A program made the position numbers and the translations under genes. A stretch of DNA of 64,000 nucleotides from Chloroflexota bacterium (GTDB lineage Bacteria > Chloroflexota > UBA11872), in assembly GCA_022825895.1 (NCBI GenBank), contig JAJDVX010000010.1, positions 124,001 to 188,000 of the forward strand, in the 5' to 3' direction. The notes beneath the pieces are model-generated. The model made no database searches, was not told the origin of the DNA, and saw only the letters and a program-made list of their open reading frames with translations. Of this stretch, positions 7,873 through 16,057 are shown piece after piece; position 1 is the first letter of the stretch, and each line of letters begins with the position of its first letter.

Positions 7873-9408
7873 CTATTGCAGTGTGGCCAGGTGCTTGTCG
7901 CAGGCGGCCTGGGCGTTCAGCAGAGCCTCGCGGGCGGGAATCTCGCCGACGATCGCGGGCTGCGTTTCGTCGTGCAGGATGTTCCACCACTGGGCCCAAC
8001 CGCTGAAGAACATGAGACCGTAGGCGTCCGGGCTCAGGAAGTGGTCCCGGATCAGGTTCATGCTGCGGGGCATCCCGGGCTGGAACCCGAGATAGCGGTC
8101 GCTGTTGATCACGGCGCGATGCATGGGGATTGCTCCGCGTCCGTCGGCAACCAGACCCTGGAAATACTCACCCGCGATGAACGACGTGAGGATGACCGAG
8201 GCCTCGACCGTGCCGTGCTCGAGCGCCTTCACCGTAATGAAGTGGCCCAACTCGTTGGTGGAGTAGGCAACCTCGCCGGTCGGCGATCGTGGCGACGGCA
8301 TGTTGTCCCACTCGAAACGGCCGCCGACGCGCAGCTTGCGGCCACCGGGGCCGTGAATGCCGCCGGGCTCCATGCCAATCTTGCCGGTTGCGAACGGAGC
8401 CGTGATGCCCTCGGTCAGCAACTGCGACAACTCGCCGAGCGGAACGCCTACACCCTCTTCGTACGTGGCGTTGACGTACCACTCAAACGCCTCGAGTCCG
8501 CCTTCGGTGGCGAATCCGGACGCCGGCGCCGGGCGGGTTCGCTCGGTGAAGAGCCAGCCGCCGTTGGCGCTGATCAGGGGCAGCCAGCGGAACTCGCCGC
8601 CGGTGCCGTGGTGCAGTCCGTACTCATTGGTCTCGGCGTTGGTGAGCTGCCGGGCCGCTTCCAACTGCGAGTCCCAGGTCCAGTCAGCCGTTGGGGCGTC
8701 CACGCCGTCGGCATCGAACTTGTCGATGTTGTAGACGTAGCCGTTGACGGCGGACATGAAGGGCATGCCGTACAGCACCCCATCGATGTCCAGGTTCTGG
8801 AGGCTCGGGTCGGCCGGGTTTTCGCGCGACAGGATCAGGTAGTCGTCAAGGTCGATGCCGGCCTTGTCGACGTGGTCCTGGAGCTGCACGAGACCCGGCG
8901 CGAACTCGCGCATCCGGGCGCCGTTCAGCACAACCACGTCACCGACCGTACCGGCCGCGAACATGATGTTCACCTTGTCGCGGTAGAACCCGGGCGGGAT
9001 CGGAATCAGGTCGTACGTGACGTTGGGGAACTGCTTGTCGAATTCCTCCAACCCGGCCTTCATGGTCTCCCAGCGCGTCCCGGCCGCCCAGTAATTCATG
9101 AACTGGATCGGCGGAGTCGGCTCCATCTGGGCTGGGGCTTCGACCATGACTTCCCTGGTCACGACCTTCTCGACCTCAACGACCTTCTGGACTTCGACCG
9201 GAACTTCCTTCACGACTTCCTTCGTGACGATCTGCTGAACCGGGACTTCCTTCTCTACGACCTTCTCGACCGGAACTTCCTTCTCGACGATCTTCTCGAC
9301 CTCGACGACCTGGGTCTCCCCACAGGCCGCGAGAATCGCTGCCGACGCTCCCAGGGAACCGACCCCAAGGGCGCGGATGACCTTACGTCGTGTGACTGGA
9401 CCGCTCAT
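7873..9408 (-). CDS. Extracellular substrate-binding lipoprotein of sugar ABC transporter
   Basis: Solute-binding lipoprotein of 511 residues. I use ATG 9408 because GGGGAGG lies just upstream and VTRRKVIRALGVGSLG gives a twin-arginine-like signal ending in the lipobox LAAC (Cys29). Residues about 34-90 are a low-complexity Val/Glu/Lys stalk of VEKEVP-type repeats, typical of Chloroflexota binding proteins, which holds the globular domain off the membrane. The rest is a family-1 sugar-binding fold. It heads the minus-strand importer cluster and is preceded by a TTGACA promoter candidate. The ligand is unknown; family-1 proteins bind oligosaccharides, sugar acids and polyols. Confidence 0.92.
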   Translation of the reverse strand: MSGPVTRRKVIRALGVGSLGASAAILAACGETQVVEVEKIVEKEVPVEKVVEKEVPVQQIVTKEVVKEVPVEVQKVVEVEKVVTREVMVEAPAQMEPTPPIQFMNYWAAGTRWETMKAGLEEFDKQFPNVTYDLIPIPPGFYRDKVNIMFAAGTVGDVVVLNGARMREFAPGLVQLQDHVDKAGIDLDDYLILSRENPADPSLQNLDIDGVLYGMPFMSAVNGYVYNIDKFDADGVDAPTADWTWDSQLEAARQLTNAETNEYGLHHGTGGEFRWLPLISANGGWLFTERTRPAPASGFATEGGLEAFEWYVNATYEEGVGVPLGELSQLLTEGITAPFATGKIGMEPGGIHGPGGRKLRVGGRFEWDNMPSPRSPTGEVAYSTNELGHFITVKALEHGTVEASVILTSFIAGEYFQGLVADGRGAIPMHRAVINSDRYLGFQPGMPRSMNLIRDHFLSPDAYGLMFFSGWAQWWNILHDETQPAIVGEIPAREALLNAQAACDKHLATLQ

Positions 9409-9739
9409 GAAACCTCCCCGCATCGGTGGACTCTTGCGACGCACAACGAGATGTCGCCAGTCCGCTTAATGCAAAAACTCAACGGCCGGCCAACTGACCT
9501 TCAGCCGGGCAAGCCGCCATAGACTGCCTTATGTAGCACCCGGCTCAGAATCCTGTCAAACGGCTCGGTGCCAAGAGGTCCGCGGCGCGTGCTCACTTGG
9601 CCTCGGCGTGCCATGGCGTCGAGCGTCGGAGTGACTTCGCACTCGAAGGCGCCGCCCAAGGGCCACGAGTCCTGTGATGGTCAACCAGGCCGCGAGGCTC
9701 GCGTGCGATCCAGGGCGCCGAACCCGTGCCGGGTTCCTG
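9409..9739. other. Intergenic region between the importer operon and the propeller-lipoprotein cluster
   Basis: This 331-base stretch carries no gene I can support. It contains the ribosome site and a promoter candidate for the binding-protein gene and forms the 3' flank of the first propeller lipoprotein. No clear terminator hairpin with a T run was seen. Confidence 0.5.
9530..9559 (-). promoter_or_regulatory. Promoter candidate for the substrate-binding protein gene
   Basis: On the minus strand a perfect -35 hexamer TTGACA (9559-9554) is followed after 18 bases by TACATA (9535-9530), about 120 bases before the ATG at 9408. The -35 is exact, but the -10 matches consensus at only three positions. 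Confidence 0.45.
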
Positions 9740-10939
9740 CTAGCGCTTCGTACCCCGCTGCTGCACGCACGAGTAGTGGATTTGGCACACGGCCTTCCGT
9801 TCCGAATCGTCCCTCAGCCGGCCGCCGACCGAGGTCATGCGCAGGAACATACCCACAGGGGGCGACTCGAGCGCGATCGTGTTCTCCTTGCTGGAGGTGA
9901 TCGTCAAGCTGTTGGCTTCCCAGTCCTGCTGATAGACCACGGCGACGGCCTGGTCGTCGGTCAGCATTGCGTAGATGCGGCTGAAGTCCGGCCGCACGGC
10001 CACCATCTGCGGGTTCAAACCCACCCGGATGTGCGCCAGGGCCCTGAGGTCGGCCGTATCCACGACCTGCACGAAGTTGTCGTCGGCGTGGCCGGTGTAG
10101 GCGTAGCTGCCGTCCCAGGTGAAGGTCCCAAGGATGGGCTGCGTGCCGGTCTGTAAGCGCTTGACCAGCTCGAGGGCGGACGGCTCGTAGACGGCGACCG
10201 TGTGCTTGCCGGCCTCCTGGACCCAGATGGAGCCGTCGGGGGAGGTGGTGAGGCGGGTGGGATTCCCGCCCTTCTTGGACTCCGCCGTGGCGAGCACGGC
10301 GCCGCTGGAGGGATCGAGGGCCACGACCCGGTCGCCCTCGCCGGTGGGATAGACGAAACGTTCCACTCCGTCGGCGTCAATGCTGAGGTCGGCGTCGGCC
10401 AGGATGCCGCCGTGCAGCGGGACGTCGCTGAAGGTGTTGGTGACCTCGTTTGAGGCGGTGTTGACGGTGAGGACCTCACCGGCGGCCATCTTGCTAACGA
10501 GCAGCGTGCCGTCCTGCCGGGCCTTCCCGAGAAAGACGCCCTCCGCCTCGCTGCCCAGCGGCACCCGGTTACTGACGGTGAAGGTGTCGACGTCAAGCGT
10601 GATGAGCTCGGCGGTGCCGGCGTTCAGAGTGCCGAGCCACAGGTGGCGACCGTCAAAGAAGTTGTTGTCGTCGTTCCAGGCCCAACTGGCGAGGCCGTCG
10701 ACGTCGCCGGTGCGACTAACTTCCTCGGTCAGGATGTCGATGGCGGTGACGTGCGGCGAACTGTTGCTGAAGACCAGGATCTCGCCGGCGTCGCCTTGCG
10801 GCGCCTCGGCAACTCCGCCCGCCCCGCCGCCGGGCGCACTCTCCGGGCCGCCCTCGCCGCAGGCGGCGGCCAGCATGGCTACCCCAAGGCCGCCCATGCC
10901 GGCCAGCAGTCGTCGTCGCGGGAATCGGTGGGTGGTCAT
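9740..10939 (-). CDS. Tat-exported beta-propeller lipoprotein, copy 1 of 3
   Basis: Protein of 399 residues with a twin-arginine signal (FPRRRLLAGMGGLG) ending in LAAAC, so probably Tat-exported and lipid-anchored. A Gly/Ala/Pro linker follows, then roughly 320 residues of repeating units resembling YVTN/SMP-30-type propellers (DAGEILVFSNSSPHVTAID, SPDGSIWVQEAGKHTVAVYE). The C-terminal tail is GGRLRDDSER, then Cys-x5-Cys and a final GTKR. No catalytic motif is recognised. It is the downstream-most of three tandem copies at about 1.27-kb spacing, next to a sugar importer operon on the same strand. A periplasmic or surface binding role is an inference. An alternative is a cofactor-free lactonase-like fold. 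Confidence 0.85.
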   Translation of the reverse strand: MTTHRFPRRRLLAGMGGLGVAMLAAACGEGGPESAPGGGAGGVAEAPQGDAGEILVFSNSSPHVTAIDILTEEVSRTGDVDGLASWAWNDDNNFFDGRHLWLGTLNAGTAELITLDVDTFTVSNRVPLGSEAEGVFLGKARQDGTLLVSKMAAGEVLTVNTASNEVTNTFSDVPLHGGILADADLSIDADGVERFVYPTGEGDRVVALDPSSGAVLATAESKKGGNPTRLTTSPDGSIWVQEAGKHTVAVYEPSALELVKRLQTGTQPILGTFTWDGSYAYTGHADDNFVQVVDTADLRALAHIRVGLNPQMVAVRPDFSRIYAMLTDDQAVAVVYQQDWEANSLTITSSKENTIALESPPVGMFLRMTSVGGRLRDDSERKAVCQIHYSCVQQRGTKR

Positions 10940-11005
10940 CGCCTCGGTCCTTTCACGGCCGGGTCGCTGCTCGACGGCCGGCGGTGCAGCCCGGCTGGCT
11001 TGGGT

Positions 11006-12211
11006 CTAGCGCTTGGTACCCAGGTTCTGCGTGGCGCAATACGCCGACGTATGCCTGCAGGCTTCAGGCCGTTCCTGCTCGTCGCGCAGCCGGCCGCCGA
11101 CAGAGGTCATACGCAGGAACATGCCGACGGGCGGCGACTCCAGCGCGATTGAGTTCTCCTTGGCGGAGGTGATCGTCAAGCTGTTGGCTTCCCAGTCCTG
11201 CTGATAGACCACGGCGACGGCCTGGTCGTCGGTCAGCATCGCGTAAATGCGCGTGAAGTCGGGGCGCACGGCCACCATCAGCGGGCTGAGGCCGACGCGG
11301 ATATGGGCCAGGGCGCGGAGGTCGGCGGTGTCCACGACCTGGACGAAGTTGTCGTCGGCGTGGCCGGTGTAGGCATAGCTGCCATCGTAGGTAAAGGTGC
11401 CCAGGATGGGCTCGGTGCCGGTCTGGAAGCGCTTGACAAGTTCCAGGGTCGAGGGCTCGTAGACCGCCACGGTGTGCTTGCCGGCCTCCTGGACCCAGAT
11501 GGAGCCGTCGGGGGAGGCCGTGAGTCGGGTGGGGGTGCCGCCCGACTTGGACTCAGCGGTCGCGAGCACGGCGCCGCTGCTCGGGTCGAGGGCGACGACC
11601 CGGTCGCCTTCGCCGGTCGGATAGACGAAGCGTTCGACACCGTCGGCGTCGGTACTGAGGTCGGCGTCGGCCAGCACGCCGCCGTGCAGCGGCACGTCGC
11701 TGAAGGTGTTGGTGACCTCATGGGTGGCGGTGTTGACCGTCAGAACCTCGCCGGCCGCCATCTTGCTCACCAGCAGCGAGCCGTCCTGGCGGGCCTTGCC
11801 GAGGAAGACGCCCTCGGCCTCGCTGCCCAGCGGCACCCGGTTGCTGACCGTCAGGGCGTCGACATCGAGCGTGATGAGTTCGGCGGTCCCGGCGTTGAGG
11901 GTGCCGAGCCACAGGTGGCGACCGTCAAAGAAGTTGTTGTCGTCATTCCAGGCCCAGGTGCCGAGCCCATCGACATCCCCGGTGCGGGTGACTTCCTCGG
12001 TGAGGATGTCGATGGCGGTGACATGCGGCGAACTGTTGCTGAAGACCAGGATCTCACCGGCGTCGCCGACCGGCGCCTCGGCGCCCCCGCCCGCCGCGCC
12101 GCCGGGGGAACTCTCCAGTCCACCCTCGCCGCAGGCGGCGGCCAGCACGGCCATCCCAAGGCCGCCCATGCCGGCCAGCAGTCGTCGTCGCGGGAACTGT
12201 GAGGTGCTCAT
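11006..12211 (-). CDS. Tat-exported beta-propeller lipoprotein, copy 2 of 3
   Basis: Protein of 401 residues, almost identical to its two neighbours across the propeller. It has the same Tat motif (FPRRRLLAGMGGLG), Cys-anchored N-terminus and final GTKR. Differences cluster in the linker after the lipid-anchored Cys (SSPGGAAGGGAEAPVG) and in the last 25 residues, where the cysteine pair is spaced Cys-x6-Cys. An AAAGGACCGAGG ribosome site precedes ATG 12211. The 66-base gap to copy 1 is the same length and similar in sequence to the gap before this gene, so the duplicated unit includes the spacer. Function unknown. Confidence 0.85.
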   Translation of the reverse strand: MSTSQFPRRRLLAGMGGLGMAVLAAACGEGGLESSPGGAAGGGAEAPVGDAGEILVFSNSSPHVTAIDILTEEVTRTGDVDGLGTWAWNDDNNFFDGRHLWLGTLNAGTAELITLDVDALTVSNRVPLGSEAEGVFLGKARQDGSLLVSKMAAGEVLTVNTATHEVTNTFSDVPLHGGVLADADLSTDADGVERFVYPTGEGDRVVALDPSSGAVLATAESKSGGTPTRLTASPDGSIWVQEAGKHTVAVYEPSTLELVKRFQTGTEPILGTFTYDGSYAYTGHADDNFVQVVDTADLRALAHIRVGLSPLMVAVRPDFTRIYAMLTDDQAVAVVYQQDWEANSLTITSAKENSIALESPPVGMFLRMTSVGGRLRDEQERPEACRHTSAYCATQNLGTKR

Positions 12212-12277
12212 TGCCTCGGTCCTTTCGCGGCCGGGTCGCTGCTCGTCTGCCGGCGGTGCAGCCCGGCCGACATTGGT

Positions 12278-13477
12278 CTAGCGCTTGGTGCCCAGGTTCT
12301 GCGTGCCACAGGCGTACGAAATCTTGCAGGCTTCAGCCCGCTCGGCGGAGTCGCGCAGGCGGCCGCCCACAGAGGTCATGCGTAGGAACATGCCCACGGG
12401 TGGCGACTCCAGCGCGACCGAATTCTCCTTCGTGGAGGTGATCGTCGAACTGTTGGCTTCCCAGTCCTGCTGATAGACCACGGCGACAGCCTGGTCGTCG
12501 GTCAGCATGGCGTAGATGCGGCTGAAGTCGGGCCGCACGGCCACCATCTGCGGCGTCATGCCGACCCGGATGTGGGCCAGGGCCCGCAACTGGGCCGTGT
12601 CGACGACCTGCACGAAATTGTCGTCGGCATGGCCGGTGTAGGCGTAACTGCCGTCGTAAGTAAACGTGCCGAGAATGGGTTCCGTGCCGGTCTGGAAGCG
12701 CTTGACCAACTCAAGGGCAGCCGGTTCATAGACGGCCACTGTGTGCTTGCCGGCCTCCTGGACCCAGATGGACCCGTCGGGCGAAGTGGTGAGACGGGTG
12801 GGATTTCCGCCTTTCTTGGACTCCGCCGTCGCCAGGACGGACCCGCTGCTCGGGTCGAGGGCGACGACCCGGTCGCCTTCACCGGTGGGATAGACGAAGC
12901 GTTCCACCCCGTCGGCGTCGATGCTCAGGTCGGCGTCGGCCAGCACGCCGCCGTGCAGCGGAATGTCGCTGAAGGAGTTGGTGACCTCATGCGTGGCGGT
13001 GTTGACCGTGAGGACCTCGCCGGCGGCCATCTTGCTGACGAGCAGCGTGCCGTCCTGGCGGGCCTTGCCGAGGAATACGCCATCCGCCTCGCTGCCCAGC
13101 GGCACCCGGTTACTGACGGTGAACGTGTCGACGTCAAGCGTGATGAGCTCGGCGGTGCCGGCGTTCAGAGTGCCGAGCCACAGGTGGCGGCCGTCGAAGA
13201 AGTTGTTGTCGTCGTTCCAGGCCCAACTGACCAGGCCGTCGACGTCGCCGGTGCGACTGACTTCCTCCGTGAGGATGTCGATGGCGGTGACATGCGGGGA
13301 ACTGTTGCTGAACACCAGGATCTCGCCGGCGTCACCTTGCGGCGCGGCTTCTGCGCCCGTGCCGCCCCTGGGCGCGCTTTCCGGCCCGCCCTCGCCGCAG
13401 GCGGCCGCCAGCGCGGCCACGCCAAGGCCGCCCATGCCGGCCAGCAGTCGTCGTCGCGGGAATCGGTGGGTGGTCAT
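12278..13477 (-). CDS. Tat-exported beta-propeller lipoprotein, copy 3 of 3
   Basis: Promoter-proximal copy of the tandem array, 399 residues, closest to copy 1 in its N-terminus (MTTHRFPRRRLLAG). Tat signal, LAAAC anchor, Gly/Glu linker, seven- or eight-bladed-looking repeats and the cysteine-pair tail (EACKISYACGTQNLGTKR) are all present. A TATACT -10 element lies about 180 bases upstream. Being closest to the promoter, it is probably transcribed first, with copies 2 and 1 following in one transcript. Function unknown; an extracytoplasmic sensor or binding protein is my best inference. Confidence 0.85.
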   Translation of the reverse strand: MTTHRFPRRRLLAGMGGLGVAALAAACGEGGPESAPRGGTGAEAAPQGDAGEILVFSNSSPHVTAIDILTEEVSRTGDVDGLVSWAWNDDNNFFDGRHLWLGTLNAGTAELITLDVDTFTVSNRVPLGSEADGVFLGKARQDGTLLVSKMAAGEVLTVNTATHEVTNSFSDIPLHGGVLADADLSIDADGVERFVYPTGEGDRVVALDPSSGSVLATAESKKGGNPTRLTTSPDGSIWVQEAGKHTVAVYEPAALELVKRFQTGTEPILGTFTYDGSYAYTGHADDNFVQVVDTAQLRALAHIRVGMTPQMVAVRPDFSRIYAMLTDDQAVAVVYQQDWEANSSTITSTKENSVALESPPVGMFLRMTSVGGRLRDSAERAEACKISYACGTQNLGTKR

Positions 13478-13816
13478 CGTCTCGGTCCTTTCACGGCCGG
13501 GTCACTGCCGGTCCGAGGACAAAACAGGGCGACGCTACCTCCCGGCGCCAGCCCGAAGACCCGGGTCGGCGGCATCGCGCGTCGCGCGCTGATTAATCGT
13601 GCCTGCATGCGCCTGAACCCACGCGGCTCATGTCGCGAATTCACAGCTTCTGAAAGTATAGCGCCGACCGCGTTTCCAACGGAAACCGACCACCGGCATC
13701 TTCGAGGATTCGAGAATGCGGGCCGCCTCGCGTCAAACTAGCCTTCAGCAGCCGCGCAAGGCAAAATCCCCGCATCCGCGCGGCAATCGAGCCGCACCGA
13801 CATAGGCAGCCGCTTC
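13478..13816. other. Divergent intergenic regulatory region
   Basis: This 339-base gap separates the minus-strand propeller array from the plus-strand oxidoreductase operon. It holds a minus-strand -10 element and a 15-base palindrome listed separately. I see no gene or RNA in the rest. Confidence 0.55.
13655..13686 (-). promoter_or_regulatory. Minus-strand -10 element with an operator-like palindrome
   Basis: TATACT (13660-13655, minus strand) matches the -10 consensus closely. About 11 bases further upstream lies GTTTCC-AAC-GGAAAC (13672-13686), a perfect 6-bp inverted repeat with a 3-base centre. It would cover the -35 region, so it could be a repressor operator for the propeller array. 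No good -35 hexamer is visible at 16-18 bases, which fits an activator- or repressor-controlled promoter but also weakens the call. Confidence 0.35.
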
Positions 13817-14923
13817 ATGAGCGACAAACTGCGGGTTGCGGTGATTACCGAACCGACCGCCTGGCACCTGGGCGCCCTGATCGACGCGCTCCACAACGAC
13901 GAAGTCGGCGAGGTGGCTGTCGGCGACGTGACCGGCGGAACGTTCGACGAGGTCCGCGAGGGCGGCGCCGGCAAGGTGTCGGCGACATTCACCGACCTGG
14001 ACCAGCTGTACCGGGACTTCGACCCGCAAGTCGCGCTCATCACGATGGAGCCGTGGCGCATGCCGCCGGTCATCACCCAGGCGTTGGAAGCCGGCGTCCA
14101 CGTATTCCACGAGAAACCGGGGTACGTGGACATTGATGACTACCGCGCAATCTACCGACTCGCCAGGAGCCGGGATCTCCACCTTGGGATCGCCTATATC
14201 TCCCGCGCCTATCCCATCGTCCAGGAAGCGCGGCGTTTGGTGGCCGAGGGCTTCCTGGGTGACCTGCTGTCGTTCCAGGCCTGGTTCGTGGCCGACCAGG
14301 AGCGCACGATTCAGAATCCCGCGGCCCGTCCCCAGTACGACGTCGCGGCCGGCGGCTGGTTCTTCTCGAAGGAACTGGGCGGCGGCGGCCACCTCACCAT
14401 CCTGGGCTGCCACTACCTGGACCTGCTGCGGCACATCGCGGGATCCGACTTCAAGTCGGTCAGCGCCTTCTGCCGCAACGTCGGCGGCGAGGCGATTACC
14501 GTCGAGGACGCCGCCGTGGTCAACCTGGAGTTCGAGAACGGCATGGTCGGCAACCTCAACTCCGGCTACTACACCAGCAGCGCCGAGTACGGCTCATTGC
14601 GGCACAACGGTCTCATCCTTTGGGGTCGCGACGGTTGGCTGAAGTTCAATCCGAACGGCGAATCCAACCGCGAACCGATGCAGTGGGCCTCCTACAGTGG
14701 CGCCCAGGCCAGCGCGCCGCTCAAGTCATGGACGTTCGACGCAACCGGCGCCCTGAATAACCCCTACCGCGTACTCACAGGCGACTTCTTCCGCGCCTGT
14801 CTGGGCGAAGGTCCGCCGCCAATCGAACCGGAAGCCGGCATGTGGGTCAACGAAGTCACCACCGCCGCCTACGCCTCGTCCGATTCAGGCCAGATGCTTT
14901 CAGTCTCGATCCCGGAGGTATAG
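13817..14923 (+). CDS. Gfo/Idh/MocA family oxidoreductase
   Basis: NAD(P)-dependent oxidoreductase of 368 residues, ATG 13817 with only a weak ribosome site. The dinucleotide-binding N-terminus is atypical (VAVITEPTAWHLG instead of GxGxxG), but the catalytic EKP motif (FHEKPGY) is intact and the second domain has GGGGHLTILGCHYLDLLRH, with the Asp/His pair expected in this family. First of three consecutive Gfo/Idh genes and a flavin oxidase on the plus strand. The set would act on one sugar, sugar-acid or cyclitol pathway, perhaps epimerisation through a keto intermediate. The exact reaction is not deducible. Confidence 0.88.
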   Translation: MSDKLRVAVITEPTAWHLGALIDALHNDEVGEVAVGDVTGGTFDEVREGGAGKVSATFTDLDQLYRDFDPQVALITMEPWRMPPVITQALEAGVHVFHEKPGYVDIDDYRAIYRLARSRDLHLGIAYISRAYPIVQEARRLVAEGFLGDLLSFQAWFVADQERTIQNPAARPQYDVAAGGWFFSKELGGGGHLTILGCHYLDLLRHIAGSDFKSVSAFCRNVGGEAITVEDAAVVNLEFENGMVGNLNSGYYTSSAEYGSLRHNGLILWGRDGWLKFNPNGESNREPMQWASYSGAQASAPLKSWTFDATGALNNPYRVLTGDFFRACLGEGPPPIEPEAGMWVNEVTTAAYASSDSGQMLSVSIPEV

Positions 14924-14992
14924 GCCGAGCAGGCAGGTGCTCGTGATCCCAGCCCCGGCGCGGCTCACCGAGGCTCAATCGGGGCCAACGCT

Positions 14993-16024
14993 ATGAGCGC
15001 GGCCCCGCTGCGAGTCATTTCGGTTGGATTGGGCATTCGCGCGCGTCAACACCTGAGCGCCCAGATGGCGCTACCGGATCGGTTCAAGCCCGTTGGGCTC
15101 GTCGATATCGTTCCGGAGGCGTTCAAAGGCGCGCTCGAAATCACCGGCCTGCCAGAGTCGGCCTGCTTCGAGAGCCTGACCGAGGCCATGGCGGCCACGC
15201 CATGCGACGCCGTCGGCGTCTTCACCCCGGGCCATCTCCACACGACCTACATGGAAGAGGCCATCGCCGCCGGCAAGCACGTCATCGTCGAGAAACCCTT
15301 CACGTGCAGCCTGGAGGAAGCCGAGCGCGTCGTAGCCGCAGCCGAGGCCAACGACGTGCGTGTGGTCGTCACCCAGAACGACAGGTTCTTCCACCCCTAT
15401 CCGCTGCTCCGCGAGATCATCGCCGAGCAGCGCTACGGCGAACTGGGCGCCATCACGATGGTGCACCACAACGCCCGCGGACGTCCGTTCGAGAACGGCG
15501 ACCCGCCGATGCACCTCTGGCACCAGGGCTCGCACCAGGTCGACTCGTTGCTTTCGCTGGTGCGGCGGCCGCCGCGTTGCGTGTGGGGCGTCAACGCAAC
15601 ACCGGCCAACAGCAACTGGACGGCTGAGCCGCACGTCTGCGCCATCATCACCTTCGATGGTCCGGTGATCGTGAGCTACACCGCCACCTCGGACGCCCAG
15701 GCCTACGAGATGTACCTGCGTCTGGAATTCTCGGAAGCCGCCGTCACCGTTCACGGATTCTCGATGAACTCCACGGACTTTCGGATGACCATCACGCCCC
15801 GACAGCCGCTGGAGCGCTATCCCCGCTCGGAAGTCTTTCCCATCGGAAGAGCCGAGCGCGGCGGCCGTTGGACCGACATTGAGCAGGACATCTGGAACGG
15901 CTTCTGGACGCACGTCATGGAGGGCCGCGACAACCCGTGCTCCGGACGCAATAACCTGGACACGATTGGAGTCTTGGACGCCATCATCCGCTCGAGCACC
16001 GAGAAAATCGCGGTCGAACTGTAA
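14993..16024 (+). CDS. Gfo/Idh/MocA family oxidoreductase
   Basis: Oxidoreductase of 343 residues, ATG 14993. The N-terminal Rossmann segment reads VISVGLGIRARQHL, the EKP motif is intact (VEKPFTCS), and the C-terminal domain has HLWHQGSHQVDSLL, which supplies the His/Asp pair used in proton relay. It lies 69 bases after the previous Gfo/Idh gene and 33 bases before the next, so it is probably co-transcribed. A dehydrogenase for a cyclic polyol or sugar derivative is likely; substrate not inferable. Confidence 0.9.
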   Translation: MSAAPLRVISVGLGIRARQHLSAQMALPDRFKPVGLVDIVPEAFKGALEITGLPESACFESLTEAMAATPCDAVGVFTPGHLHTTYMEEAIAAGKHVIVEKPFTCSLEEAERVVAAAEANDVRVVVTQNDRFFHPYPLLREIIAEQRYGELGAITMVHHNARGRPFENGDPPMHLWHQGSHQVDSLLSLVRRPPRCVWGVNATPANSNWTAEPHVCAIITFDGPVIVSYTATSDAQAYEMYLRLEFSEAAVTVHGFSMNSTDFRMTITPRQPLERYPRSEVFPIGRAERGGRWTDIEQDIWNGFWTHVMEGRDNPCSGRNNLDTIGVLDAIIRSSTEKIAVEL

Positions 16025-16057
16025 GGCGAAGCCAACGGCACGCCTGGGGAGGGTCCG

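Noticed and set aside
7762-9522. Long plus-strand open frame antisense to the binding-protein gene
   Set aside because: It is a shadow of the Val/Glu-repeat lipoprotein gene in GC-rich DNA; the translation is repetitive Asp/Leu/His with no domain and no ribosome site.
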